This document shows, piece after piece, positions 25,972-33,577 of a stretch of 36,044 nucleotides of DNA. This stretch comes from a virus. Where the stretch lies: the IMG/VR virus record IMGVR_UViG_3300032286_000872, positions 1-36,044 of that record. One strand, given 5' to 3'. The notes under the pieces are model-generated. The model saw nothing but the letters and a program-made list of their open reading frames with translations, did no database searches and was not told where the DNA came from. The stretch's first letter is position 1. Each line of letters opens with the position of its first letter. The position numbers and the translations under genes are program-made.

Positions 25972-26294
25972 TACTTTTTAACTTTCTTGATTGGTTTACG
26001 AACAGCGCGTTTTTTGACCGTAACAGTCACTGCACCCTCTTCAGCAACGCTTTCTACCAGACTACGCTTGATTGCGTAAACAGCTATTGGCTCTTGAGCT
26101 TTCATACTCATTTTTGCAATTTCTTCTGGAGATTGCATATAGAAACAAATTTTGCCGTAGTCACCAACCAACCAACTGACTGCTTTTACGTGCAGTTCAG
26201 AGCCATCTACAAGATGAACTACAAATGTTTTGGGAGTTGTATCTGATGAAGAATATTTATTATTAATACTTACAGGCAGTTGTGCTAACTTCAT
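25971..26294 (-). CDS. Hypothetical basic protein, 107 aa
   Basis: The N-terminal 75 residues are beta-rich (KTFVVHLVDGSELHVKAVSW, then KICFYMQSPEEIAKMSMKAQE). The C-terminus is strongly basic (KKRAVRKPIKKVKK), which suggests contact with nucleic acid or an acidic partner such as the chaperone-like protein nearby. No family is recognised. The SD GGAG lies right after the U-run of the terminator at 26306-26342, so translation depends on read-through or a promoter hidden there. The gene is coupled to the tube-like gene that follows. Confidence 0.65.
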   Translation of the reverse strand: MKLAQLPVSINNKYSSSDTTPKTFVVHLVDGSELHVKAVSWLVGDYGKICFYMQSPEEIAKMSMKAQEPIAVYAIKRSLVESVAEEGAVTVTVKKRAVRKPIKKVKK

Positions 26295-26305
26295 GATATG
26301 ACTCC

Positions 26306-26342
26306 AAAAAAAGAATACCCTTAGAGGCTGTCTAAGGGTATT
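26306..26342 (-). terminator. Intrinsic terminator after the tube genes
   Basis: On the minus strand, AATACCCTTAGA and TCTAAGGGTATT form a perfect 12-bp stem with a 5-base loop, followed by CTTTTTTT. This is a textbook rho-independent terminator. It lies between the sheath/tube genes and the rest of the tail operon, so it would let sheath and tube be made in excess and pass only part of transcription on to the later genes. Confidence 0.88.
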
Positions 26343-26376
26343 TTAGCGTATTGAATACCAAAGAGTCAAGTAAAGA

Positions 26377-27051
26377 TTAGACAGCGGAACCAAAGCCTGA
26401 TACATCGGATTCATCTCTTGCTCCGCCGTTTCTGTCTTCAGATACTAATAGAGTACCTGTAAAGCTGAATGACTCAGTCAAAAGTTGGCCAGCCGAAATA
26501 CTAGCTGAGCGAGAGTTAAGTCTGCAATTTTGCACAGTAAAGTGTTTAACAAGAACACCTTGGTTGTTTAGCTTGGAATCTGTGCCAGCAACTGTATTGG
26601 TTGTTGGATACATCTGCCATACTTCAATATCAAAGGTTGAGGATGCCAAGACAGAAGCTGGGTCTAGGTGCTTCTTAAGGTTTTCTGTAGCCGTAATTAA
26701 AGAGTTAGCTGTTCCTGCTCCACCTGTTGTGTTTCCTGAGATGCCAGTCAACGCTGACTCAGGTAAAGACGAGAGAGGCGGGTTGGTATTTTGTTTGCCT
26801 GCTGTTGCAGCATTTGTTTCCTGAGCAGTGCGCGACTCGGAGTCAAGCAAACGAACAATCTGCATACTGCCTGATACACCGTTATACATAGTTGCCTGAA
26901 TGGCCACAGATGCAAAACTTCCGAGTGTATTAACAATCTGGACATTGCGGCTGACTCGAAGGTCTAGGCCAACAGCATATGCGACCTTAACATTGTCAAT
27001 CTTTAAAAGGAGGCGTGGGCCAGACATGAAAAATGGAGTTTGAGCTGCCAT
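26377..27051 (-). CDS. Tail tube-like protein (paralogue 2), 224 aa
   Basis: The start FFMSGPRLLLKIDNVKVAYAV aligns with FIDGARLVIKVDGKPFAFCE of the next gene, and both continue with GSFASVAIQ / GSYSPHTNE type segments. Later strands (ASSTFDIEVWQMYP, GVLVKHFTVQNCRLNSRSAS, ESFSFTGTLL) parallel ESTFDVEVYTRV and YVMKDCLITDLSIRF in that protein. The two are clearly related and have the tube order of strands. A Gly/Thr/Asn-rich insert (residues about 80-120) probably faces out. It lies after the sheath gene, as tube genes do, and before the terminator. Which of the two forms the main tube is not clear from sequence. Confidence 0.7.
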   Translation of the reverse strand: MAAQTPFFMSGPRLLLKIDNVKVAYAVGLDLRVSRNVQIVNTLGSFASVAIQATMYNGVSGSMQIVRLLDSESRTAQETNAATAGKQNTNPPLSSLPESALTGISGNTTGGAGTANSLITATENLKKHLDPASVLASSTFDIEVWQMYPTTNTVAGTDSKLNNQGVLVKHFTVQNCRLNSRSASISAGQLLTESFSFTGTLLVSEDRNGGARDESDVSGFGSAV

Positions 27052-27063
27052 TGTTAGTTACCT

Positions 27064-27615
27064 TTATACCTTGGTGATTCGTTCGTCTTTGTCTTCAATC
27101 ATACGGCAAAGCAAAGAAACGTCTTCCGATACCAACGACCCAACAGCAAAACGAATTGAAAGGTCTGTAATTAGGCAGTCTTTCATTACGTAAGTGGGTT
27201 TAGACGAAAGGGCATTCTTCTCGCCAACACGAGTATAGACTTCAACATCAAAGGTGGACTCAAGAAGCATTTTGACAGGAGAGAAGCTATTAATCATCAT
27301 CATGGAGTTACCATCGGAAGCTCTGTCTGCGGTCTGTCCTGTGGTCGAGTTAATTGCGTCTATTTTGCCTTTCATAGGAGAAATATTTTTAGACTCTCCT
27401 AGAGCAGATTTTGTATAGCGCAATATTCTCATCGAAGCCTGAGCGGAGTAAATCAATGGCTCGTTAGTATGGGGGCTGTATGAGCCAATTGCCATAGTCA
27501 ACTGAGAAGCCATATTGTCTGAAAAGCTAAGAGCCTCGCAGAAGGCAAACGGCTTACCGTCTACCTTGATGACGAGCCTGGCTCCGTCGATGAATGATGG
27601 TAATTTGTTTGCCAT
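27064..27615 (-). CDS. Tail tube-like protein (paralogue 1), 183 aa
   Basis: First gene after the sheath. Residues 5-60 (SFIDGARLVIKVDGKPFAFC, EALSFSDNMASQLTMAIGSY) and the later strand ESTFDVEVYTRV match the neighbouring 224-aa protein. A Met/Asn-rich loop lies in the middle (NSMMMINSF). The protein would form hexameric rings inside the sheath. SD GGAG is 6 bases before the ATG, and a 15-bp hairpin lies just upstream, between it and the sheath stop. Confidence 0.72.
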   Translation of the reverse strand: MANKLPSFIDGARLVIKVDGKPFAFCEALSFSDNMASQLTMAIGSYSPHTNEPLIYSAQASMRILRYTKSALGESKNISPMKGKIDAINSTTGQTADRASDGNSMMMINSFSPVKMLLESTFDVEVYTRVGEKNALSSKPTYVMKDCLITDLSIRFAVGSLVSEDVSLLCRMIEDKDERITKV

Positions 27616-27629
27616 TTAAAACTCCATTA

Positions 27630-27665
27630 TTAATACATAGAGAGATTTTACTCTCTATGTATTAA
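27630..27665 (-). other. Long hairpin between sheath and tube genes
   Basis: TTAATACATAGAGAG and CTCTCTATGTATTAA form a perfect 15-bp stem with a 6-base loop, overlapping the sheath stop codon. There is no U-run after it on the minus strand; the SD of the tube gene follows. It is likely an mRNA stability or processing element that lets sheath and tube levels differ. Confidence 0.7.
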
Positions 27666-30481
27666 AGATTTCTTGTTGCTGTTACATCAAGTGAAATAAA
27701 TTCGAGAGCTTCAGCAGGGCGCACTTGGACTTGAACTGCATAACCATTGCCAAGGTTTGTGACTAGAGGTGAGCGATTGAAAGAAACAATTGCTCCGCTG
27801 GTAACAAACGAACCAAGAACATTAACAACAGTCGATGCAACTTCAGCCGTAGTAACGTCTGTAGTACGCTCACCGATGTAGTTCTCAAGAACGCTTCTAA
27901 GGGTCTGAATCATTTCAATAAAGATGAATGATACGTTATTGCGCTCATAAACCCAAGCTTTCGGGTCATTGATGCGGCTACGGGTTGAGAGGTCTGGAGA
28001 CACAAGACGGAGTCCTGCACCTTCAACAACGCCCATAGACAATAGGCCAGCTTCAATAGCTTCGTCGAGCATAGCTTTACTTGCTGGGTCGAAATCGCGC
28101 ATAAGTGTGTCTGAGTAGATTGAAGACTCAGGAATATGCTTAACGTCGAGGACGTTAAATGACTTACGGAGCAAGGGAGTTCCAAGGATTGCTTGTGAAC
28201 GTCCTGCAGCCATACAGCACTGAAGCATCCATGGGAGGAACCACTGAGCATTGCCGTCTGCACCTGTAGCGCGGGCAAGCTGGAATGCCATAGAGACGTT
28301 TTCGTAGTTAAGAGCCTGAGCCTTAGCTTTAGAGTCTTCAAACGAGCCGAAGAATGAAGCTAGACCAAAGCGCTCACGACGGATAGAGCTTGACCATCCA
28401 GTAGCAACGTGTGCCCTAAGAGCCGCATGAACTGAATCAATAGAGTAGGTTGACTCTGGTTCAGTTAGACCGTCGGCAATGTCAAGATATGCGTCGCGTG
28501 AGAACAGCGGAAGAACTTGAACAGTTGGAATCTTAAGACCTACATCAAGAGCAGCTTGAATGTCTGCATTTGAAGTTGCGCCCTTAGCTCCGCCCGCCAA
28601 ATAGCTCTGCGATGCTTCACCTGCTGGCAAGCCTGCTTTAACAGCGCGAGCACCAGCAACAAAGTCAATAATAGAAACAGTTGCAGCAAAGAACGAAGTC
28701 CATGCTGAATAGTCATTTTTAAGGCGACCAGCAAAAGATTGCTCTGAAGTCAATGATTTACAAGCAACTTCATCAACCATATCAAGAACAGAAGGGGCTG
28801 CTGAGTTAAGGCCAGCGTCAACAACACGAGCAGACCATCCTGACTGAGCACTGATGTGGTCGGCAAGAGCAGCTAGCGTTGGATACTTGCCTGTTGGGAA
28901 TGAAATTTCTACTGTATCAGCAACAAGCTTCATGCGACGGTTAGAGTCAATAGAGACTTTAGCGACTGCCGCTGCTCCTGAATAACTAACTTCAAGAACA
29001 ACTTTACCGCCAACTTTGTCTGATGGGAATCTTTCGCCACTAACAGTATTGAGGGTGTTTAGTGAAACTTGAGCTTCTTTTGATGAAACTGTCTTCTTAG
29101 CAACAACTGATGAGCTGACTGCAGAAGGAACTGCTTGTAAAAGAGCCTCGTTGCCTGCAACAGCGACTGAAGAAACTGCAGCAGCGGAGCCGCCGTCAAG
29201 TCTCTTAAGAACTACTGAAGAGGGAGAAGCTGACATGACTACATGGAGGCCGACGTTGCCTTTAGAAGCACCTGCAAGTTGTGACCCAGGCGAGACGTAA
29301 ACAACATCACCAAGTTTTGGAACTGCAACCCAAACTGCATTAGCTCCTAGAGAGACAGATAATTGGTCTGAAGAAGCGCTAGCTGAAACTGTAGCGAACG
29401 AAGCATTAGCTGCATTGAGTAAGCTTGAGCGGGCTGACATGCGAGCAAGAGCCGAAACTCCTAGGAGAGAAGCTGATGCTGCGGCCAATTCAAGAGAAGC
29501 GCCTGCGCCTTCTTTAGCGGCTTCAACAACGGATACGCTAATAGGGTTAACAAAGATAACTTCGCCTGTAGCGTAAGTGAATGGAGCTGTACCAGCGGTG
29601 ACTGGAGTAGAGACTGCTTCAGGAGCAGCCCAAGCAACAGCGGCTGAACCAGCGTTGTCCATTTGACGGACTTTTTCAAGAGTTACAGTTGTTGGGGTAA
29701 CAGCCTTAATAAGATAAGTACCGATGTTTTTATCAGTAGCTCCGATAAGGCCAGAGCTATGAGGAATAACGGCGACTTCGCCTACTTTTGGTAGGTTACT
29801 CCAAGCTAGGTCACTGGAGACAACGACATCGTTGCCGGAGACGGATAGAGTCAAGTCAGCACCAGTTGGGACTACGTCTTGGAGACTTCCACCAGAGACA
29901 GAAGCCTTAGCGCCCAAGAGCGTTGACAAGTTAGAAGCAAAAGAAGCTACTCCCGCAAAAGAAAGAGCTGCTGTTCCAGCTTCTTTGACGCCGGAGACTG
30001 CTGCTTCCATATTGACAGAGACAGGAAGAACCTGAAATGAAAGCGAAGGAAGGACTTCAGCAGAAGCCACGATTTGCGACTTAACAAAGTTTCCTGATTC
30101 ACCAAACTTAGTGCCAACAACCTTACCGTAAGCAGCAGGAGAAGCGATTAGCTTTTCTGCACGGGTAGCTTGGTTGGTCTGTTGAACATAAACGCGGCCT
30201 ACTGAGCCAGTAAAGACAGCAGATGGCTGTACAGTAAAGAGCTGACGAGCGGCGTCAACGATAGGGCCAGACGTAAAGAACGCCTGCATTGTAGGGTAAT
30301 CACTAAAGAAAGCTGAGGTTGGGTCGAGCATATTGCCAGGAACGCCCTCAGAAGCCTCGCCAATAAGAAGAATATTACGAGCTGATGCAACTACATTGAG
30401 TAGTGAATCTTGCACTTTAAAGACTGAGTAAACACCGGGGGTGACAACTCTGCTACCGCCGACTGAAAAAGCTATTGTCAT
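27662..30481 (-). CDS. Contractile tail sheath protein, 939 aa
   Basis: The longer frame opens at 30571, but the ATG at 30481 has SD AGGAG and starts the sheath pattern MTIAFSVGGSRVVTPGVYSV, so it is chosen. Conserved parts: ASARNILLIGEASEGVPGN, SVGRVYVQQTNQATRAEK and FGESGNFVKSQIV. Near the C-terminus are VVNVLGSFVTSGAIVSFNRS and QVQVRPAEALEFISLDVTA, the handshake region linking subunits. Residues about 160-600 are a large Ala/Ser/Val-rich insert with two related beta modules (PKVGEVAVIPHSSGLIGATD and PKLGDVVYVSPGSQLAGASK). Typical sheaths are 380-700 aa (T4 gp18 is 659). The insert probably decorates the outer face. Sheath contraction drives the tube through the envelope. Confidence 0.9.
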   Translation of the reverse strand: MTIAFSVGGSRVVTPGVYSVFKVQDSLLNVVASARNILLIGEASEGVPGNMLDPTSAFFSDYPTMQAFFTSGPIVDAARQLFTVQPSAVFTGSVGRVYVQQTNQATRAEKLIASPAAYGKVVGTKFGESGNFVKSQIVASAEVLPSLSFQVLPVSVNMEAAVSGVKEAGTAALSFAGVASFASNLSTLLGAKASVSGGSLQDVVPTGADLTLSVSGNDVVVSSDLAWSNLPKVGEVAVIPHSSGLIGATDKNIGTYLIKAVTPTTVTLEKVRQMDNAGSAAVAWAAPEAVSTPVTAGTAPFTYATGEVIFVNPISVSVVEAAKEGAGASLELAAASASLLGVSALARMSARSSLLNAANASFATVSASASSDQLSVSLGANAVWVAVPKLGDVVYVSPGSQLAGASKGNVGLHVVMSASPSSVVLKRLDGGSAAAVSSVAVAGNEALLQAVPSAVSSSVVAKKTVSSKEAQVSLNTLNTVSGERFPSDKVGGKVVLEVSYSGAAAVAKVSIDSNRRMKLVADTVEISFPTGKYPTLAALADHISAQSGWSARVVDAGLNSAAPSVLDMVDEVACKSLTSEQSFAGRLKNDYSAWTSFFAATVSIIDFVAGARAVKAGLPAGEASQSYLAGGAKGATSNADIQAALDVGLKIPTVQVLPLFSRDAYLDIADGLTEPESTYSIDSVHAALRAHVATGWSSSIRRERFGLASFFGSFEDSKAKAQALNYENVSMAFQLARATGADGNAQWFLPWMLQCCMAAGRSQAILGTPLLRKSFNVLDVKHIPESSIYSDTLMRDFDPASKAMLDEAIEAGLLSMGVVEGAGLRLVSPDLSTRSRINDPKAWVYERNNVSFIFIEMIQTLRSVLENYIGERTTDVTTAEVASTVVNVLGSFVTSGAIVSFNRSPLVTNLGNGYAVQVQVRPAEALEFISLDVTATRNL
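29192..29869 (-). repeat. Two related beta modules inside the sheath protein
   Basis: Modules at about 29666-29869 and 29192-29398 share the pattern W..(L/V)PK(V/L)G(E/D)V..., then GA..(K)N(I/V)G...V..A.P..V.L(E/K)(K/R). They look like an ancient internal duplication; an Ala-rich helical segment separates them. Confidence 0.65.
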
Positions 30482-30519
30482 ATCTATGGCTCCTGAGTTT
30501 GTGGCCAATACGCTACAGA

Positions 30520-30550
30520 CGGATTTTATCAGATTTTTAACAAAAATCCG
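30520..30550 (-). other. Dyad in the sheath mRNA leader
   Basis: Between the upstream gene and the sheath ATG are 115 non-coding bases, by far the longest leader in the operon. CGGATTTT (30520-30527) and AAAATCCG (30543-30550) can pair over 8 bp, and an alternative GATTTTT/AAAAATC stem lies within the same stretch. I found no convincing -35/-10 pair. The leader may hold a phage-specific promoter or a translational control element for sheath. Confidence 0.4.
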
Positions 30551-30596
30551 AATCTTATTGAGTTGTAGCAATTTTGAGGTAGTTGTGCTAATAAAA

Positions 30597-30989
30597 TCAA
30601 GCTAGAATTGACTGAATTTCTTCTTTTTCAACTATTGTCTTGATAAGTGTCCATTTTTCAAGGGTTTTTTGACTATAATGAACAGAGCGAAACTTATTTT
30701 CCTTAGTTAAAACAAACAGATACTCTTCTTCTGACTTAACTCTTCTACGACCGCTATATTCTGTTTCAACAAGACCTTCGTAGTAAAGATTAGATGGGAT
30801 TGGACTATCTACGAGGGCATCGTATCCAACGATGTATTGAGTCGGTGCCGACCTATGAGACAACTTTTCCTCAAAGACATACAAGACTAGCTTCTTCCAT
30901 GAAGCGGGGACAGCGTTCTTCTCTCTTATTTCTGGTGAAACAAGATAAAGAGGTAGTCCTGAGTCTTTGGGGATTTTCTTAGTCTTCAT
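30597..30989 (-). CDS. Hypothetical protein, 130 aa
   Basis: A basic N-terminus is followed by mixed alpha/beta segments (WKKLVLYVFEEKLSH, QYIVGYDALVDS, YEGLVETEYSGRRRVKSEEE, YLFVLTKENKFRSVHYS). No family is recognised. Its ATG overlaps the dUTPase stop by 4 bases (ATGA), so it is translated together with dUTPase. It is the last gene before the sheath leader. Confidence 0.7.
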   Translation of the reverse strand: MKTKKIPKDSGLPLYLVSPEIREKNAVPASWKKLVLYVFEEKLSHRSAPTQYIVGYDALVDSPIPSNLYYEGLVETEYSGRRRVKSEEEYLFVLTKENKFRSVHYSQKTLEKWTLIKTIVEKEEIQSILA

Positions 30990-31546
30990 GTGTTTGTGCT
31001 TCCAAACCCGCCGGTACGTTTACGGTTTTTAGTTTCAAGAAAAGGGTCTTTAAGGACTAGCTCCCACTTTGCCTGACAGATTCTCTCTCCTGGCTTAACT
31101 GCAAATGGAATGTCAGAAAAGTTTCTAAGAATGACTTTGATTTCATTCTCTGGGTTATTTTCAAAAAGATAGTCTCTGTCGATTTCACCTGCCCCTAGGC
31201 CAATCCCTTTAGTTGCCAAGCCAGAGCGCTCTTTAAGAACTAGAGCCAGGTTCATGACTGCGGGGTTAAGGTTAATAAAATGAGCGGCGTCTTCCATAGT
31301 TAGGTATAAGCCTGTTCTAATAATTGCAGAAGACTCTGGAAGAACAAGTGCTGGCTCGTCTGCCAAGATATCAAAGCAACTTGACTGTTCTGTTTGGTAT
31401 GCTGGCAAAGGATTGGCGTTAAACCCTTTATAGATAAGCCTAGGCATTTGAATATGAGTTGCCATGAAGTATTCCTCTTCAGACAACTTTGTTGGGTCTA
31501 ACTGCAATGATTTTAAATGATTAAGGGCCTCTTCTGATACTTTCAT
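30986..31546 (-). CDS. dut: dUTP diphosphatase (dUTPase), 186 aa
   Basis: All five motifs of trimeric dUTPase are present in order: motif 1 SSCFDILA, motif 2 LKERSGLATKGIGLG, motif 3 GAGEIDRDYLFENN, motif 4 FAVKPGERICQAKW and motif 5 RKRTGGFGSTN. It hydrolyses dUTP to dUMP and pyrophosphate, keeping uracil out of phage DNA and supplying dUMP for dTTP. The N-terminal about 35 residues precede the usual start and could be an extra helix. Motif 3 is less usual (YLFENNPENE in place of Y.G.). SD GAGG precedes the ATG by 5 bases. A nucleotide-metabolism gene among late genes is common in large phages. Confidence 0.93.
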   Translation of the reverse strand: MKVSEEALNHLKSLQLDPTKLSEEEYFMATHIQMPRLIYKGFNANPLPAYQTEQSSCFDILADEPALVLPESSAIIRTGLYLTMEDAAHFINLNPAVMNLALVLKERSGLATKGIGLGAGEIDRDYLFENNPENEIKVILRNFSDIPFAVKPGERICQAKWELVLKDPFLETKNRKRTGGFGSTNT

Positions 31547-31553
31547 GCCATCC

Positions 31554-31958
31554 TCAGTTTAATAGTACATTTGGTTCGCGTTTAATAAGCTCTTCGTCTG
31601 GGTCTTCTTGACTAAAGGGTGATTCTGCTAAATCGTCATATCCCATATTACGGGCTACCGTCAATAGAGCCACCATAGCTTCAAAAGAAACATTCAGTAT
31701 GGTTTTATCTTCCGCGTCACTTTCTGCAAAAAGCATAGTAATAGTAAGGTTTAAGCAGTTATGTGAACAAGTGTAGTTCTTTTTATTTATGCCACCAACA
31801 TCAACTAAATCAACAAAATAGACATCATTCTTGTTTTCTAACTTATTAAGATGGATTGTCCTAATACTGGCAACATCTTCTAGTCGCAAGACTTCACCGT
31901 TTGGTCCCCTAAAATCAAAGTCATCTTCAGACATCTTCGCTAGACTCGATGCTTTCAT
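31554..31958 (-). CDS. Hypothetical acidic protein, 134 aa
   Basis: The frame opens at 31991, but the ATG at 31958 has SD GAGGGGG 6 bases upstream and is preferred (MKASSLAKMSEDDFDF). That SD lies in the last codons of the transglycosylase gene, which it overlaps by 32 bases. The protein is acidic and beta-rich (RLEDVASIRTIHLNK, NDVYFVDLVDVGGINKKNYT) with a helical second half. A CSHNC motif at about residues 65-69 could bind metal, but there is no matching partner. No family is recognised. Confidence 0.7.
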   Translation of the reverse strand: MKASSLAKMSEDDFDFRGPNGEVLRLEDVASIRTIHLNKLENKNDVYFVDLVDVGGINKKNYTCSHNCLNLTITMLFAESDAEDKTILNVSFEAMVALLTVARNMGYDDLAESPFSQEDPDEELIKREPNVLLN

Positions 31959-32796
31959 TTTCGACCCCCTCTTCTGTTTCTTCAGCCTCATCCTCTACAT
32001 GAGGGTTTAGCCGTTCTGTTACAGCTTTGTCAATAGCAAATAACTGAGCTACATAGTTTCTACTATAAAACTTATATCCCTTAATCTTTACGTCATTTTC
32101 GTCGAGATAGTTGAGTATTTCACAAATATCCTTTGAGTTTGCTATGTTAGATGCTTTGAGCAGTCTTCCTGTACCTGAGTGATAGGCATTGATAGCCAAA
32201 GTCCAGTCGCCTAACATTTCATAGTTAAACTTAAGAAGCTTGATGGCTACATCGGTGGCCACCTTGTTGTCCCTAAGTCTGACTCTTTTCTTAATTCCAA
32301 AAAGCCTCCCTGTTGCTGGCATGATTTGCCACATACCAACTGCCCCGACTGGACTAGTTGCCTTATGGGAATACGAAGACTCTACAAATGGCAGGAATGC
32401 TATTTGATGGGGCATACCTTGTTGCTCTAGCTTTTTGGCTATCTTGGGATAGTGCTCGTGCATCCTATTAAAGCCCTTCTCGAAAAAACCTTGTGCTCCT
32501 GACTTAGCTGCTATGTTCTTTCTTTCCTTGGGCATTAGCTTTACATATTTATTCAATAGCTGTTTCTTGTACCTTTTGACTGTTTTCTTGCTTCCCTTTG
32601 GCTTGGGGTAGACGTTGTAGACTTCCATTGTCTTTTGGTTATAGACGATAATGTCGTGACGTGTGTACTTAGTGTAAACGTCATACCAAAAGTCAATGTT
32701 TGACTGCAGACATTCTGGAGGAGTCAGCTCTACTGGCTCTTGTGCTGTAGCACCTAGAGATAAAGCTGATGCCGCCAAAGCAATAAATTTCATCAT
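31927..32796 (-). CDS. Secreted lytic transglycosylase (SLT/MltD-like), 289 aa
   Basis: Residues 1-19 are a Sec signal peptide (MMKFIALAASALSLGATAQ). The SLT domain covers about 115-265. It has catalytic Glu139 in LPFVESSYSHKATSPVGAVG, then MWQIMPATGRLFG and NAYHSGTGRLLKA. It cleaves peptidoglycan glycan strands to anhydromuramic ends. With a signal peptide it would reach the periplasm, so it may act in host lysis or in local wall opening during particle release. The C-terminus is a very acidic tail (EDEAEETEEGVENESIESSE). The ATG overlaps the stop of the upstream gene by 1 base (TAATG). A tail-borne role is less likely because of the signal peptide. Confidence 0.88.
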   Translation of the reverse strand: MMKFIALAASALSLGATAQEPVELTPPECLQSNIDFWYDVYTKYTRHDIIVYNQKTMEVYNVYPKPKGSKKTVKRYKKQLLNKYVKLMPKERKNIAAKSGAQGFFEKGFNRMHEHYPKIAKKLEQQGMPHQIAFLPFVESSYSHKATSPVGAVGMWQIMPATGRLFGIKKRVRLRDNKVATDVAIKLLKFNYEMLGDWTLAINAYHSGTGRLLKASNIANSKDICEILNYLDENDVKIKGYKFYSRNYVAQLFAIDKAVTERLNPHVEDEAEETEEGVENESIESSEDV

Positions 32797-33089
32797 TATT
32801 TTGACTTCCGTTCTGAAAGTGGAGTACGTTTGGATGGCTCTGTAGTCATTGTGCCCTTAGAGCAGCTTTTAACTACCTTGAGTTCTCCTTGGCGAACACA
32901 CTGAGCGCCCTTTGGGCAACGTGAGTCCTGTACTAGCTCGTTAACTGTCACAACTCTCTCTTGCTTGGGGTTAGAGCGAGTCGGAGCTGCCACACAATAT
33001 TGGGTGTTTTTGTTGTCTACCTCTGGCGTTTTATGAGAAATTCCAACAAAAAGAGTCAAGAGTCCTGCTGCAAAAAGTCCTTCAATCAT
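32796..33089 (-). CDS. Small signal-anchored Cys-rich protein, 97 aa
   Basis: The first 20 residues (MIEGLFAAGLLTLFVGISHK) form one hydrophobic segment, a signal anchor or uncleaved signal. The rest is hydrophilic with four Cys (YCVA, RCPKGAQC, KSC) and a basic end (PSKRTPLSERKSK). Placed directly before the transglycosylase and coupled to it, it may belong to the lysis functions, for example a spanin-like partner, but no family motif supports that. SD AGGAGG lies 10 bases upstream, and a promoter is just beyond. Confidence 0.7.
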   Translation of the reverse strand: MIEGLFAAGLLTLFVGISHKTPEVDNKNTQYCVAAPTRSNPKQERVVTVNELVQDSRCPKGAQCVRQGELKVVKSCSKGTMTTEPSKRTPLSERKSK

Positions 33090-33112
33090 AAACTATTTAC
33101 CTCCTACATAAA

Positions 33113-33141
33113 CTTATAGTTGATTTATATACACAAGTCAA
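33113..33141 (-). promoter_or_regulatory. Sigma70-type promoter for the lysis / dUTPase group
   Basis: On the minus strand, TTGACT (33136-33141) and TATAAG (33113-33118) are exactly 17 bases apart, each matching five of six consensus bases. It lies in one of the few real gaps of the minus-strand cluster, and its start point would fall about 10 bases before the SD of the 97-aa gene. Confidence 0.65.
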
Positions 33142-33154
33142 TTGTTTTTAATGC

Positions 33155-33436
33155 TTATTCGTCTAAGTTACTGAATTGATTAAGATTCAACATTTTAAGG
33201 TTCTTTGGAGTGTAGGTGTTGGGAATGTCCTGACCGTCAAGAAGTCTTCTAAGGCAATAATTAAAATAAACATCTGAAAAGATATTAGACATGTTATTGG
33301 TCTGATAGTTGGGATACAGGCTTTCGGCAATAGCTGCTACCTGCTCTGTTGTGTAGCCTGAAAAAAAGCCTACTGTTTCCTTAAGGGATGTTGCAGGCTG
33401 ACCATTGATTGTTTCTGTTGTGTAAGTAAAGCGCAT
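33155..33436 (-). CDS. Hypothetical protein, 93 aa
   Basis: A mixed alpha/beta small protein (RFTYTTETINGQPATSLKET, TTEQVAAIAESLYPNYQ, YFNYCLRRLLDGQDIPNT) with an acidic end. SD AAGGAG lies 6 bases before the ATG. No family is recognised. It is the last gene before the promoter at 33113-33141. Confidence 0.7.
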   Translation of the reverse strand: MRFTYTTETINGQPATSLKETVGFFSGYTTEQVAAIAESLYPNYQTNNMSNIFSDVYFNYCLRRLLDGQDIPNTYTPKNLKMLNLNQFSNLDE

Positions 33437-33445
33437 AACTTCTCC

Positions 33446-33577
33446 TTAAAACAAAATAAGAGCAATAATGATTGGAAGAGAGACATGGAACGGTGCGTAA
33501 ACACCCAAGGCTATCATAGCGGCAATCTGAGTCAAAATAGCCATAATTAACGCAAATGCTCCCAGTTTATGCAACAT
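33446..33577 (-). CDS. Small two-helix membrane protein, 43 aa
   Basis: A longer frame opens at 33763, but most of it lies under the 163-aa gene. The ATG at 33577 has SD AAGGGG at the right distance and gives MLHKLGAFALIMAILTQIAA followed by MIALGVYAPFHV and SLPIIIALILF. Two hydrophobic segments with a short polar turn make it a candidate holin or other small inner-membrane protein, close to the transglycosylase group. It overlaps the end of the 163-aa gene by 11 bases. Confidence 0.6.
   Translation of the reverse strand: MLHKLGAFALIMAILTQIAAMIALGVYAPFHVSLPIIIALILF

Noticed and set aside
27910-28341. 143-codon minus-strand frame inside the sheath gene
   Set aside because: Alternative-frame shadow; the sheath frame is strongly supported by motifs on both sides.
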